Part shown: positions 7,910 through 16,301 of the stretch, one piece after another
How the letters are laid out: the number at the start of each line of letters is the position of its first letter
Position numbering within the stretch: position 1 is the first letter of the stretch
Assembly: GCA_030429725.1 (NCBI GenBank)
Contig: JAUIEX010000005.1
Span: forward strand, 1-59,437
DNA: 59,437 nt
From: Alphaproteobacteria bacterium
GTDB lineage: Bacteria; Pseudomonadota; Alphaproteobacteria; Rickettsiales; UBA8987
Reading direction: 5' to 3'
Translations under genes and position numbers: made by a program
Notes under the pieces: model-generated
Told to the model about the DNA's origin: nothing
Database searches by the model: none
The model's input: the letters and a program-made list of their open reading frames with translations, nothing else

Positions 7910-8703
7910 TACCCCTGCTGACCCTTAGATTTTGCTCTCAAATACATCCCCAGCCCGATGGGAAGGCTCAGTGAATACCAGACCCCAATGCTGACCAACG
8001 TTAAAAATGGTTTGGTGAAGGCGGCAATCAGCACCAGCCCGATCAGCACCAGAATCAGCCAGGCATAGCGCCGGGGAAAACTGAATTTCTTGATGGAATA
8101 GGTTGGCAGGCGGCTGGCCATCAGCAATGCAATCACCGCCACATAGCCAATCACAAACCAGGGCTGTTCCCAATAAGGAAAAAGCTGAAATAAATCCGGG
8201 AAATCTTCCTTCAGCGCCAATGTCACCGTTATTGGCCCCACCGCCATCATCGCGCCCGCCGGAGACGGCATGCCGGTATAAAATTTAGCGGCCCATTTCG
8301 GCGGCTGCACGTCCAGATCGGTATTAAACCGCGCCAGCCGAATGGCGCAGCAAATGCTCATAAACAGCACCATCGCCCAGCCGATCTTCGGCACTTCCGC
8401 CGCCGCCCATAAATACATCACAAAGGCCGGGGCAATGCCAAAATTGATAAAATCCGTCAGAGAATCAAGCTGCGCGCCAAAGTCGCTGGTGGCATTCAAC
8501 AGCCGTGCCACCGTACCATCCATCCCATCAATGATGGAGGCCAGCACAATAAACGTCACCGCCATTTCAAAATTACCTTTCAGCGCAAAATTGATGGTGG
8601 ACATGCCAATGCACAGCCCGGTTAACGTCAAAATACTGGGAAATAACCGCACCAGCGTCATTTGTTGCGGATGAGAATGTCCTGTGGGTTTATCTGCTTT
8701 CAC
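7909..8703 (-). CDS. pssA: CDP-diacylglycerol-serine O-phosphatidyltransferase
   Basis: 264 aa integral membrane enzyme that makes phosphatidylserine from CDP-diacylglycerol and serine. The CDP-alcohol phosphatidyltransferase motif DGx2ARx8Gx3Dx3D is intact at residues 62-84 (D62, A66, R67, G76, D80, D84). About seven hydrophobic segments follow. psd, which decarboxylates the product to phosphatidylethanolamine, lies just upstream on the same strand with a 34-bp gap. Confidence 0.95.
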   Translation of the reverse strand: MKADKPTGHSHPQQMTLVRLFPSILTLTGLCIGMSTINFALKGNFEMAVTFIVLASIIDGMDGTVARLLNATSDFGAQLDSLTDFINFGIAPAFVMYLWAAAEVPKIGWAMVLFMSICCAIRLARFNTDLDVQPPKWAAKFYTGMPSPAGAMMAVGPITVTLALKEDFPDLFQLFPYWEQPWFVIGYVAVIALLMASRLPTYSIKKFSFPRRYAWLILVLIGLVLIAAFTKPFLTLVSIGVWYSLSLPIGLGMYLRAKSKGQQG

Positions 8704-8737
8704 TTCGATCCCCTAAAGCCAACAATTGCGACTAATT

Positions 8738-9436
8738 TTAATGCTCTCTACCACCACGTTTGGATTCTTCGGATACCAGATCCGCCAACACCGTTTCCCC
8801 GCCCACCGTGGTTTGCCCCACTGCCACCAGCGGCTCTACCCCTTTGGGCAAATAAACATCCACCCGGCTGCCAAAGCGGATAATGCCATAACGCTCCCCG
8901 GTTTTAACCGGCATGCCTTCCTGAAGCTGGCACACAATCCGCCGCGCCACCAGCCCGGCAATCTGCACGAAGCCGATTTTCTTCCCGTCGACAGTTTCCA
9001 CCAGCGCCAACTGGCGTTCATTCTCCTCACTGGCTTTATCCAAGGAGGCATTAAAGAACTTCCCCGGATGGTAATGCAGCGCCGTGATCTGCCCGGCAAT
9101 CGGCACACGGTTCACATGCACGTTAAACACATTCAGAAAAATGCTCACCCGCCACACTTCCTCGCTCACGTCACCAACCAGCTCTTTCGGCAGATAGGCC
9201 TTTTCCACTAAACAGATTTTTCCGTCACCCGGGGCAACAATCAGCCCGGCGCGATCCGGCGTGACACGATCCGGATCCCGGAAAAAATAAACCATCCAGA
9301 CTGTAATCACTAAAAAGGCAAAGCCCAGCCATTCCTCCACCGCCATCCCAATGAGCGTAACCACCACCGCAATGGCAATGAACAGATGCCCTTCACGGTG
9401 AATGGGTGGCATGATAATTTTCAGCATATCTCTCAT
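8738..9436 (-). CDS. psd: Phosphatidylserine decarboxylase proenzyme
   Basis: 232 aa, the short PSD-A class. The self-cleavage site is G189-S190 in [11 protein letters not shown]; Ser190 becomes the pyruvoyl group of the alpha chain. There are two N-terminal membrane helices ([24 protein letters not shown]). The start [10 protein letters not shown] is chosen to match the family length; an ATG 42 codons upstream adds a non-conserved tail. Works with the following pssA to make phosphatidylethanolamine. Divergent from dcd, with an 86-bp shared intergenic region. Confidence 0.95.
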   Translation of the reverse strand: MRDMLKIIMPPIHREGHLFIAIAVVVTLIGMAVEEWLGFAFLVITVWMVYFFRDPDRVTPDRAGLIVAPGDGKICLVEKAYLPKELVGDVSEEVWRVSIFLNVFNVHVNRVPIAGQITALHYHPGKFFNASLDKASEENERQLALVETVDGKKIGFVQIAGLVARRIVCQLQEGMPVKTGERYGIIRFGSRVDVYLPKGVEPLVAVGQTTVGGETVLADLVSEESKRGGREH

Positions 9437-9522
9437 AGGGGAAAGATGTAGCGAACTTTCAACCGTAAATAAAGTGGAATCGCTCACTTGCAGCTTGCGC
9501 GAAATCTGCGTAAACAGGGGGC

Positions 9523-10092
9523 ATGACGATTCTACACGATGGCTGGATTCGCAGCGCGGCAACAGAACAGCGCATGATTGAACCTTTTGTGGAAGAGGCG
9601 AAGAAAGCCGAGCAACGCGCTCAGGGTAAAATATCCTATGGCCTCTCCTCTTATGGCTATGACGCGCGGGTGGCGGATGAGTTCAAAATCTTCACCAATA
9701 TTGATTCCGCAACAGTTGACCCAAAGGCGTTTGATCAGAGCGGTTTTGTCGATCGCAAAACTGATATTTGCATCATCCCGCCCAATAGCTTTGTGCTGGC
9801 ACGAACGGTGGAATATTTCCGCATTCCACGCGATGTCCTCGTGGTGTGTGTGGGTAAATCCACCTATGCACGCTGCGGCATCATCGTGAATGTGACGCCG
9901 CTGGAACCGGAATGGGAAGGGCATGTGACGCTGGAATTCTCCAACACCACGCCGCTGCCGGCCAAAATCTATGCCAATGAAGGCGCCTGCCAGTTCCTTT
10001 TCTTTAAGGGCGATCAGCCTTGTGAAACCAGCTATGCCGACCGTGCCGGAAAATATATGGGGCAGCAGGGCGTTACCTTGCCGAAAGTATAA
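9523..10092 (+). CDS. dcd: dCTP deaminase
   Basis: 189 aa. Converts dCTP to dUTP, feeding dTTP synthesis. The family signature is clear: [42 protein letters not shown] with the catalytic Glu in [14 protein letters not shown], and a C-terminal [14 protein letters not shown] that covers the active site of the homotrimer. Single gene; divergent from psd and convergent with rnd. Confidence 0.96.
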   Translation: MTILHDGWIRSAATEQRMIEPFVEEAKKAEQRAQGKISYGLSSYGYDARVADEFKIFTNIDSATVDPKAFDQSGFVDRKTDICIIPPNSFVLARTVEYFRIPRDVLVVCVGKSTYARCGIIVNVTPLEPEWEGHVTLEFSNTTPLPAKIYANEGACQFLFFKGDQPCETSYADRAGKYMGQQGVTLPKV

Positions 10093-10132
10093 GCAGCCCA
10101 CTCCTGTGCGCGGGCAAAGGTGGCACAAGCCG

Positions 10133-11296
10133 CTAATTTACATCCGGCTCCAGCAGAACGATCTTTCGCCCTTGTGCGCTTAAAGCCAGCTCACCGCGTT
10201 TGAGCTTCAGCGCATATTTGCCGAACACATCAAACCGCCAGCCGCGCATGCAGGGCAAATCTTCATCCTCGGCGGGGTCAAGCCGCCGGGCGATTTCCTC
10301 CACCTCTTCCATACTGGCCACGGTGCTGGGTGCCACATCATGCCAGTCACATTGCCGCTTCAGCAGAATCTTCAGCAGCTCCGCCAGCGGCGCAACACCC
10401 TTGGGCACGCTTTTACGCCGTTTGGCAGGTTCCGGCGGCTCTATTTCCCGTGCCCGCTTGACCAGCTCCAGAATCTCATTGGTTTTCTCTTTATTCTTAT
10501 GTTTATAACTGCGCAGACCTTCAATCTCTTTCAGGTTTTTCGGCATCACCGAAGCAATCTCTAAAATCGCATCATCCCGCAATGTCCAATAGCGTGGAAT
10601 ATCACGCTCCTGTGCGCGGCGTTCCCGCCACTCTGCCAGCAGCTTGACGGCGGCCAGAAACTCACCCTTGCCACCGCGTGTTTTGATTTTCAGCCAGGCA
10701 TCTTCCGGGTTAACACAGAAATTACTTTCATCCGCGCAGAGGCGCATTTCCTCTTCCGCCCAGTGATAGCGTTGTTTTTCCTTCAACTCCTGCGCCAGAC
10801 TGATATAAATATCCCGCAGATACGTGACATCCGAAAGCGCATAATCCACCTGTTTATCGGAAAGCGGGCGCTGGCTCCAATCCGTGAAGCGGGAGGATTT
10901 ATCAATATCTTCGCCCAGCAGCCTTTCCGCAAGATTGCCATAGCCGATCGTCTCACCATAGCCCAACATGCGTGCGGCAATCTGCGTATCAAATACCGGC
11001 TTGGGCAGCTTGCCATGCAGTTGGTATAAAATCTCTAAATCCTGATCGCAGGCGTGAAACACTTTCAGCACCGCCTCATCACCCATCAACGTCCAGAAGG
11101 CGCTCATATCCAACCCCTCGGCCAGCGGATCAACGGCGAAATAATCATATTCCCCCGCAATCTGGATCAGGCACAGCTGAGCATAGTAGGTTTTTTCCCG
11201 AAGAAACTCCGTATCAACCGTAATAAACGCCTCCTGATGCAGCGGCAAACAGCGCGCTTTCAGCTCGGCGGTCGTTGTAATAATACGTTCAATCAT
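10133..11296 (-). CDS. rnd: Ribonuclease D
   Basis: 387 aa 3'-5' exoribonuclease of the DEDD family used in tRNA 3' maturation. ExoI motif VDTEFLRE (D28, E30), ExoII in HACDQDLEIL, and ExoIII in DYALSDVTYLRDIY are all present, followed by HRDC-type helical domains (ARKRKSV-like linker, then the region around LAELLKILLKRQCDW). The start MIERIITTTAEL is preferred; an upstream ATG adds 14 residues not typical of the family. Confidence 0.94.
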   Translation of the reverse strand: MIERIITTTAELKARCLPLHQEAFITVDTEFLREKTYYAQLCLIQIAGEYDYFAVDPLAEGLDMSAFWTLMGDEAVLKVFHACDQDLEILYQLHGKLPKPVFDTQIAARMLGYGETIGYGNLAERLLGEDIDKSSRFTDWSQRPLSDKQVDYALSDVTYLRDIYISLAQELKEKQRYHWAEEEMRLCADESNFCVNPEDAWLKIKTRGGKGEFLAAVKLLAEWRERRAQERDIPRYWTLRDDAILEIASVMPKNLKEIEGLRSYKHKNKEKTNEILELVKRAREIEPPEPAKRRKSVPKGVAPLAELLKILLKRQCDWHDVAPSTVASMEEVEEIARRLDPAEDEDLPCMRGWRFDVFGKYALKLKRGELALSAQGRKIVLLEPDVN

Positions 11297-11418
11297 AATG
11301 ATGAAATTAGCTTGTAAGCCCGGCACATTTTTCTGCAAGCCTTATGCGCCATAAAGCGCCATCTTGCCATCACTATCCGGCAGCACTGCCACCGGCAGGT
11401 AACACACATAAACCGGCA

Positions 11419-12177
11419 TTACACACGAAACATCAGCAATATCTCCTCCAGATACTGAGTATACCATGTCATCGCCGCGCCCAGAATCAGCGCCAAAATG
11501 GAAAAGGCAATGTAAACCTGCATAGGAATTAACACAAAGAACACCTGCATGGTGGGCATCAGCCGCCCCAGCACGCCCGCGCCCAGATAAAGCAACGTTC
11601 CCGCCACCACCAGAGGGGATGCAATCTGAAACGCCACCATAAATCCGCGCGCCAGAATATTGGCGGCCATCTCCGCAAAATCATTCACCGGCACAAAATG
11701 CCCGGAAGGAAACAGCGTGTAGGAATCCACCACGCCAAGCAGCATATGGTGGTGCAGCTCACTGGTAAAAATAATGGTAACGCCCAAAAGCGTCAGAAAA
11801 TTACCAATCACCGAACCCTGAGAGCCCTGATTTGCGTCAAAAAGCAGCGCGGAAGCAAGGCTGGACTGGAAGGCAATAATCATGCCTGCCATGTGGAGTG
11901 TTGCCTGTATCATCCGCATCATCCCACCAATAAACACCCCCACAATCGCCTCCATCAACACCGCCAGCGCCAGCTTCACGCCATTTTCCGGCAAGGCGGG
12001 CAGGCTTTTCTCCAGCAATGGTGTCACCGTTACCGTCACCGCCAGCACGATCAATAGCCGCATGCGCGGGGACACCGTGACCTCTCCAAATCCGGGGAAA
12101 ATCATAAACGCCGCGCCCAGCCGGGACAGCACCAGCATGTGATGAAAAATAACAAGGGTGGCGAGCTCTGAAAGCAT
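11419..12177 (-). CDS. fliR: Flagellar export apparatus protein FliR
   Basis: 252 aa, six hydrophobic segments. The FliR/SpaR signatures include LGAAFMIFPGFGEVTVSPRMR near the start, ALLFDANQGSQGSVIGNFLT in the middle and GRLMPTMQVFFVLIPMQV towards the end. FliR forms the core export gate of the flagellar type III secretion system with FliP and FliQ. No other flagellar gene lies in the window, so fliR is separated from its usual partners here. It implies a flagellated cell unless it is a relic; the frame is intact. Confidence 0.94.
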   Translation of the reverse strand: MLSELATLVIFHHMLVLSRLGAAFMIFPGFGEVTVSPRMRLLIVLAVTVTVTPLLEKSLPALPENGVKLALAVLMEAIVGVFIGGMMRMIQATLHMAGMIIAFQSSLASALLFDANQGSQGSVIGNFLTLLGVTIIFTSELHHHMLLGVVDSYTLFPSGHFVPVNDFAEMAANILARGFMVAFQIASPLVVAGTLLYLGAGVLGRLMPTMQVFFVLIPMQVYIAFSILALILGAAMTWYTQYLEEILLMFRV

Positions 12178-12258
12178 TGCCTAATGCCATACGCCTTTAG
12201 CTTTCATGCTGCAACATTTTGACCAAAAATTTTCAGATGAATCTCCGGAGGACACAAA

Positions 12259-12316
12259 GCCGGTTCTTCTAATTGCCCCACGCGCTAACGTTCGTTTCAC
12301 TCACTGGCGCTTCGGG
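12259..12316 (-). repeat. 58-bp direct repeat, distal copy (tRNA-His-linked)
   Basis: Identical to 12484-12541 over 58 bp. On the minus strand it contains the core GTGAGTGAAA flanked by GCGC boxes. It lies between fliR and the family-B palindrome downstream of tRNA-His. Noncoding. Confidence 0.9.
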
Positions 12317-12321
12317 TAACT

Positions 12322-12403
12322 TGCGAGCCAGGAGGCGAGAGTCTTTAGTCACCCGCAGGGTGTCAGGCTCATTGAAAAGTTCAGGAGAACTTTTCAGGAG
12401 CAA
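12322..12403 (-). repeat. Family B three-hairpin palindromic element, copy B1
   Basis: 82 bp, read on the minus strand. Hairpin 1 is GAAAAGTTC-TCCT-GAACTTTTC, hairpin 2 is CACCC-TGC-GGGTG, and hairpin 3 is GCC-TCCT-GGC. It begins with TTGCTCCTG and ends with CTGGCTCGCA, as in the other four copies. This is the only copy outside a protein-coding gene; it sits downstream of tRNA-His between two 58-bp repeats. Confidence 0.8.
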
Positions 12404-12415
12404 CTTCAAAAGAGA

Positions 12416-12441
12416 GTGGGGCGAGTGACCGGGATTGAACC
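12416..12441 (-). pseudogene. tRNA-His 3'-end fragment
   Basis: 26 bp identical to the T-arm and acceptor 3' strand of the intact tRNA-His (12546-12571), including TTCAATC and the ACTCGCCCC acceptor. The rest of the tRNA is missing. It lies between the proximal 58-bp repeat and element B1, suggesting recombination or retro-copying at the tRNA 3' end. Confidence 0.8.
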
Positions 12442-12483
12442 CCCGCGCGCGAAGCCCGAAGGGCGTGCGCAATCCACATGGTC

Positions 12484-12541
12484 GCCGGTTCTTCTAATTG
12501 CCCCACGCGCTAACGTTCGTTTCACTCACTGGCGCTTCGGG
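12484..12541 (-). repeat. 58-bp direct repeat, proximal copy (abuts tRNA-His)
   Basis: Starts 5 bp after the encoded CCA of tRNA-His. Within it, GTGGGGC is complementary to the tRNA 3' end GCCCCAC, so the transcript could fold back on the acceptor sequence. The core GTGAGTGAAA is shared with the stem-loop before tRNA-Val (56700-56762). Confidence 0.85.
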
Positions 12542-12546
12542 GCTGG

Positions 12547-12624
12547 TGGGGCGAGTGACCGGGATTGAACCGGCGACCTCCAGAGCCACAATCTGGCGCT
12601 CTAACCAACTGAGCTACACCCGCC
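12547..12624 (-). tRNA. tRNA-His (GTG)
   Basis: Complete cloverleaf with the extra G-1 paired to C73, as required by histidyl-tRNA synthetase. Acceptor GCGGGTG/CACTCGC, anticodon loop TTGTGGC giving GTG, T-loop TTCAATC and an encoded CCA (12549-12547). Unusual repeats and a 3' fragment of this gene lie directly downstream. Confidence 0.97.
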
Positions 12625-12745
12625 ATAAACGATTTAAGAGTCGGACTTTTATGCAAAAATCAAACTTGGTTCAACTCTTTTGTCATTCCGGGGTGGAAAC
12701 TGCGCACCCGCCGCTTTATGTCTATCGTCTAACATAGGAGATTTT

Positions 12746-12991
12746 ATGACCGATATTACCGTTTACAGCACCGATTACTGCCCTTATTGCACCCGCGCGA
12801 AGGATTTGCTTTCGCGGCTGGGACAGGATTATACCGAAATTGACGTGACCAATGATGATGCGTTACGCGCGGAAATGATGGAAAAATCCGGCGGGCGGCG
12901 TACCGTGCCGCAAATTTTTATCAATGGTGAACATATTGGTGGGTTTGACGATTTGAATGCACGCCACAAAGACGGCACGCTGAAATTTTAG
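12746..12991 (+). CDS. grxC: Glutaredoxin 3
   Basis: 81 aa dithiol glutaredoxin with active site CPYC (YSTDYCPYCTRAKDLL), cis-Pro motif RTVPQIFING and GGFDDL glutathione-binding loop. A TAGGAG ribosome-binding site is 5 bp before the ATG. It reduces disulfides with glutathione, for example in ribonucleotide reductase or stress responses. It stands alone between tRNA-His and purE. Confidence 0.95.
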   Translation: MTDITVYSTDYCPYCTRAKDLLSRLGQDYTEIDVTNDDALRAEMMEKSGGRRTVPQIFINGEHIGGFDDLNARHKDGTLKF

Positions 12992-13099
12992 CGGCGTGGA
13001 TGAAGCCTCATGACGGCTCAACACAGCATCATATATCCCCTGCATTGCTTGCCTTTTTCATGATTCTCCGTTATAGACTCTTCTTTTTGTGGAGGCGCT

Positions 13100-13654
13100 A
13101 TGAGCAACAATCCCCAGACATTTGATGAATCCAGCCCCTTGGTGGGCGTGGTCATGGGCAGCCAGAGCGATATGTCCACCATGCAGGCCGCCGTGGATAT
13201 CTTGCAGATGCTGGACGTGCCGCATGAGGTGAAAATTATTTCCGCCCATCGCACACCAAAGCGCATGGTAGGCTACGCCGAAACGGCCAAAGAACGTGGC
13301 ATACAGGTCATCATTGCCGGCGCCGGTGGCGCGGCGCATCTGCCGGGCATGCTGGCCTCGCTCACTTCCCTGCCCGTGCTGGGTGTGCCGGTGGAAAGCA
13401 AGGCGCTCAAAGGCATGGATAGTTTGCTTTCCATTGTGCAGATGCCCGGCGGCATTCCGGTGGGCACATTTGCCATTGGCACGGCAGGCGCGAAAAATGC
13501 GGCGCTTATGGCCACGGCCATCCTCAGCCTGAAATATCAGGTGCTGGACGATGCCTTGACCCACTGGCGCACGGAACAAACGGAAAATGTGGCGCTGGAG
13601 CCTGTTTATGCCTCCACTGAAGGTGCGGAAACCAGCCTGCGTAATATTGCTTAA
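13100..13654 (+). CDS. purE: N5-carboxyaminoimidazole ribonucleotide mutase
   Basis: 184 aa class I PurE. Signatures: [24 protein letters not shown] with the catalytic His, [12 protein letters not shown] and [16 protein letters not shown]. Converts N5-CAIR to CAIR in purine synthesis. purK follows 14 bp later, making the usual purE-purK pair. A GGAGG-like ribosome-binding site (tGGAGGcgct) precedes the ATG. Confidence 0.97.
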   Translation: MSNNPQTFDESSPLVGVVMGSQSDMSTMQAAVDILQMLDVPHEVKIISAHRTPKRMVGYAETAKERGIQVIIAGAGGAAHLPGMLASLTSLPVLGVPVESKALKGMDSLLSIVQMPGGIPVGTFAIGTAGAKNAALMATAILSLKYQVLDDALTHWRTEQTENVALEPVYASTEGAETSLRNIA

Positions 13655-13668
13655 AATTTTGTAACTTT

Positions 13669-14760
13669 ATGACACAACACATCCTTCCCGGTGGCATCAT
13701 TGGCATTTTAGGCGGCGGGCAGCTTGGCCGTATGACGGCACTGGCCGCGTCCGCCATGGGCTATGAAACACATATCTATACCGATCGCGCCGGCAGCCCG
13801 GCGGCGCAGGTTTCCAGCCATGTGACGGTGGCGGAGTATGATGATGAAGCGGCCTTAACCGCCTTTGCCAAAGCGGTGGACGTGGTGAGCTATGAGTTTG
13901 AGAATATCCCCGCCAATCCGATTAAGACCATCCAGCAATATGTGCAGGTGCGGCCGGGGCACATCCCGCTGCATATCAGCCAGAACCGCCTGCGTGAAAA
14001 GGCTTTTTACCGTGAGCATAATGTGCCGACTAACCAAACGATGCCGGTTCACAACCTGAAAGAATTACAGGCGGCCTATCAGGAAATGGCCGCCGCCATG
14101 GACGGCAATGACCGGGCAGTACTAAAAACGGCGGAAATGGGCTATGACGGCAAAGGGCAGGCCATCATCACGCCGGAAACGGATTTGCAGGCCGCCTATG
14201 ATAGCATCCATCGTCAGCCCGCCATTTTGGAGGCTTTTGTACCGTTTGTGAAAGAAATTTCCGTGATCGTGGCGCGGAGTACCGAGGGTGAAATGCTGGC
14301 CTATCCACCGGCGGAAAATATCCATGAAGACGGTATTTTACGCACCTCAACCGTGCCGGCCAATATCCGGCAGGATACGGCCGAGGCCGCCACTGCCCAC
14401 GCAAAAACACTGGCACAATCATTGCATGTGGTGGGGCTTCTGGCGGTGGAATTTTTTGTGTTGAAAGATGGCAGCGTCATGGTCAATGAAATGGCACCGC
14501 GCCCCCATAATTCCGGCCACTGGACAATGGATGGCGCGCAGACCAGCCAGTTTGAGCAATTTGTCCGCGCCATTTGCGGCCTGCCGCTTGGCAGTCCGGC
14601 GATGCATACCCCCGTACGGATGGAAAATCTGATCGGACACGACATGGAGAAATTGCCGGACATTGCTGCCAGACCGGATGCCAAGCTGCATCTTTATGGC
14701 AAAAAAGAAGTGCGTGAAGGGCGCAAAATGGCGCATATCAACTGGCTGCTGAAAGCATAA
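13669..14760 (+). CDS. purK: N5-carboxyaminoimidazole ribonucleotide synthase
   Basis: 363 aa ATP-grasp enzyme that makes N5-CAIR from AIR, bicarbonate and ATP. N-terminal IIGILGGGQLGRM, ATP-grasp region around VLKTAEMGYDGKGQ and EISVIVAR, and metal-binding NEMAPRPHNSGHWTMDGA are visible. Normal length. Downstream partner of purE. Confidence 0.97.
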   Translation: MTQHILPGGIIGILGGGQLGRMTALAASAMGYETHIYTDRAGSPAAQVSSHVTVAEYDDEAALTAFAKAVDVVSYEFENIPANPIKTIQQYVQVRPGHIPLHISQNRLREKAFYREHNVPTNQTMPVHNLKELQAAYQEMAAAMDGNDRAVLKTAEMGYDGKGQAIITPETDLQAAYDSIHRQPAILEAFVPFVKEISVIVARSTEGEMLAYPPAENIHEDGILRTSTVPANIRQDTAEAATAHAKTLAQSLHVVGLLAVEFFVLKDGSVMVNEMAPRPHNSGHWTMDGAQTSQFEQFVRAICGLPLGSPAMHTPVRMENLIGHDMEKLPDIAARPDAKLHLYGKKEVREGRKMAHINWLLKA

Positions 14761-14902
14761 TCTTTTTCTGTCACGCCCGCAGCAGGAAGCGCCGGCGCCC
14801 TGCTTTGTTCCGGAATAGATTGCTTTGCAGACAGATTGACACTTTTCTTTAAGAAGCACTCTGTTAGGATGAGGGGAGAATATCCGTAAGGAGTGAGAAA
14901 AC

Positions 14903-15751
14903 ATGGCATTTCCGGGCAGGGAGAGAGTATCGGCATTGCAGGTGGCAGCATCGCTGGCCGGAGTGATTCGCCGGGGTGGGTTTCTGCTGGCCGTGCTGGT
15001 TTCTATCATTCTTCTGATTTTTTCCCGCCTGCATGAGGAGAAAATTTCCGTCCTTCGCACCGGGTTAACCGATCTGTTAGCGCCGGTTCTGGGAACCATC
15101 TCCGCGCCTCTCTCTGCCTTGAATCAGGCCGTGATCACTACCGAGCAATTCATGGATGTTTATGCGGAAAATAAACGCCTGCGGGAGGAGTTACGTCATT
15201 GGCAAGCCGCCGGACAGGTGGCCACCCATCTGAGTTTTGAAAATAAACGTTTGCGCGGCCTGCTCAACCATGTGCCGGAAGCCGCCGTGCATTATGTTTC
15301 CGCACGGGTGGTCAGCAACAGCCTTTCGCCTTTTTCACATTATGCGGTGATCAATGCCGGGGCGGAAGATGGTATCAAAACCGGGCAGGTGGCCATTAAT
15401 CAGGAAGGGGTGATCGGGCAGGTGATGGAAACCGGGCGGCACAGTGCGCGCATCCGGTTGGTAACGGACCGTGATTTCCGCCTTCCGGTTACATTAAGCA
15501 CCAGCGGTGAACAAGCCGTGCTGGCAGGCGCGGGTGATCATCAACAGGCACGGCTGATCCGCCTGAAACATTCCGAAACGGTCTATGCCGGGGATGTGGC
15601 GCTCACTTCCGGTGATAACGCACTGTTTCCGTCCGGGTTGGTGGTTGGCGCGGTGGATTCAATCGCACGGGATGGTGTGCGCATTCACCCGGTGCTGGAT
15701 CGTAACCGCCTGCACCATGTGAGTATTCTTAGCCTGACGCGGTCGGAATAA
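14903..15751 (+). CDS. mreC: Rod shape-determining protein MreC
   Basis: 282 aa. One transmembrane helix (GFLLAVLVSIILLIF) is followed by a coiled coil (FMDVYAENKRLREELRHWQA ... LSFENKRLRGLL) and the beta-barrel MreC core (SARVVSNSLSPFSHYAVINA, GVIGQVMETGRHSARIRLVT). Scaffolds the elongasome in the periplasm. mreB is not upstream, so this is a partial mre operon (mreC-mreD). A GGAGTG ribosome-binding site precedes the ATG. A TTGACA box at 14836-14841 could be a -35, but no well-spaced -10 follows. Confidence 0.93.
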   Translation: MAFPGRERVSALQVAASLAGVIRRGGFLLAVLVSIILLIFSRLHEEKISVLRTGLTDLLAPVLGTISAPLSALNQAVITTEQFMDVYAENKRLREELRHWQAAGQVATHLSFENKRLRGLLNHVPEAAVHYVSARVVSNSLSPFSHYAVINAGAEDGIKTGQVAINQEGVIGQVMETGRHSARIRLVTDRDFRLPVTLSTSGEQAVLAGAGDHQQARLIRLKHSETVYAGDVALTSGDNALFPSGLVVGAVDSIARDGVRIHPVLDRNRLHHVSILSLTRSE

Positions 15752-15772
15752 CCATCGGAACCGGTAATTATC

Positions 15773-16252
15773 ATGCATTTTGATGGGACACGGCCAAAGG
15801 CCACACATCATGACTGGCTGGTGGCCGGCGCGCTGGGGCTGGCATGGCTGGTTTCTCAGGTCAATGTCAGCCCATTGCTGCACCCATTCCCAATGCCGCA
15901 TTTTTTCCTGCTGACGGTCATCTGGTTAATGCTCCATCGGGGGCTGGCACTGTCGCCTCTGCTGATGGTAATGATGGCCTTGCTGCATGATCTTGTGCTG
16001 GCTTATCCGCCGGGCATCACGGCATTTGAAGGGCTGATCCTGATGCTGATCCTAAGGCGCCATCAGGATATGCTCCGCGTTCAGGCTATGGAAATGCGCT
16101 GGCTGCTTTTAAGCGCGTTGCTGGCGGCAGTAATGTTGGCCGGTTGGCTGGTGGGGTCGCTGCTATCTGGCGTGGCGCTGCCCTTTCTGTTGCCATGCTG
16201 GATCTGGCTGATAACCATCGCAATCTACCCCTTACTCGCCAAGATTACCTGA
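15773..16252 (+). CDS. mreD: Rod shape-determining protein MreD
   Basis: 159 aa, five hydrophobic helices, including the MreD-type PHFFLLTVIWLMLHRGLALSP and ALLHDLVLAYPPGITAFEGL. Inner-membrane partner of MreC in cell elongation. Separated from mreC by 21 bp. Sequence conservation in this family is low, so context adds much of the confidence. Confidence 0.85.
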   Translation: MHFDGTRPKATHHDWLVAGALGLAWLVSQVNVSPLLHPFPMPHFFLLTVIWLMLHRGLALSPLLMVMMALLHDLVLAYPPGITAFEGLILMLILRRHQDMLRVQAMEMRWLLLSALLAAVMLAGWLVGSLLSGVALPFLLPCWIWLITIAIYPLLAKIT

Positions 16253-16301
16253 TGGTAAAAAGACTGGCGCGGGTGGGTGGCGCGGCCTATATCATAAAAC
16301 T

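Noticed and set aside
12269-12472. 67-codon frame downstream of tRNA-His
   Set aside because: Composed entirely of the 58-bp repeat, element B1 and the tRNA fragment; no ribosome-binding site. It only shows that family B is open in several frames.
14836-14875. TTGACA promoter for mreC, with a similar TTGACA before pilM
   Set aside because: The nearest -10-like sequence is 22 bp away in both cases, too far for a normal sigma-70 promoter, so neither is listed as a feature.
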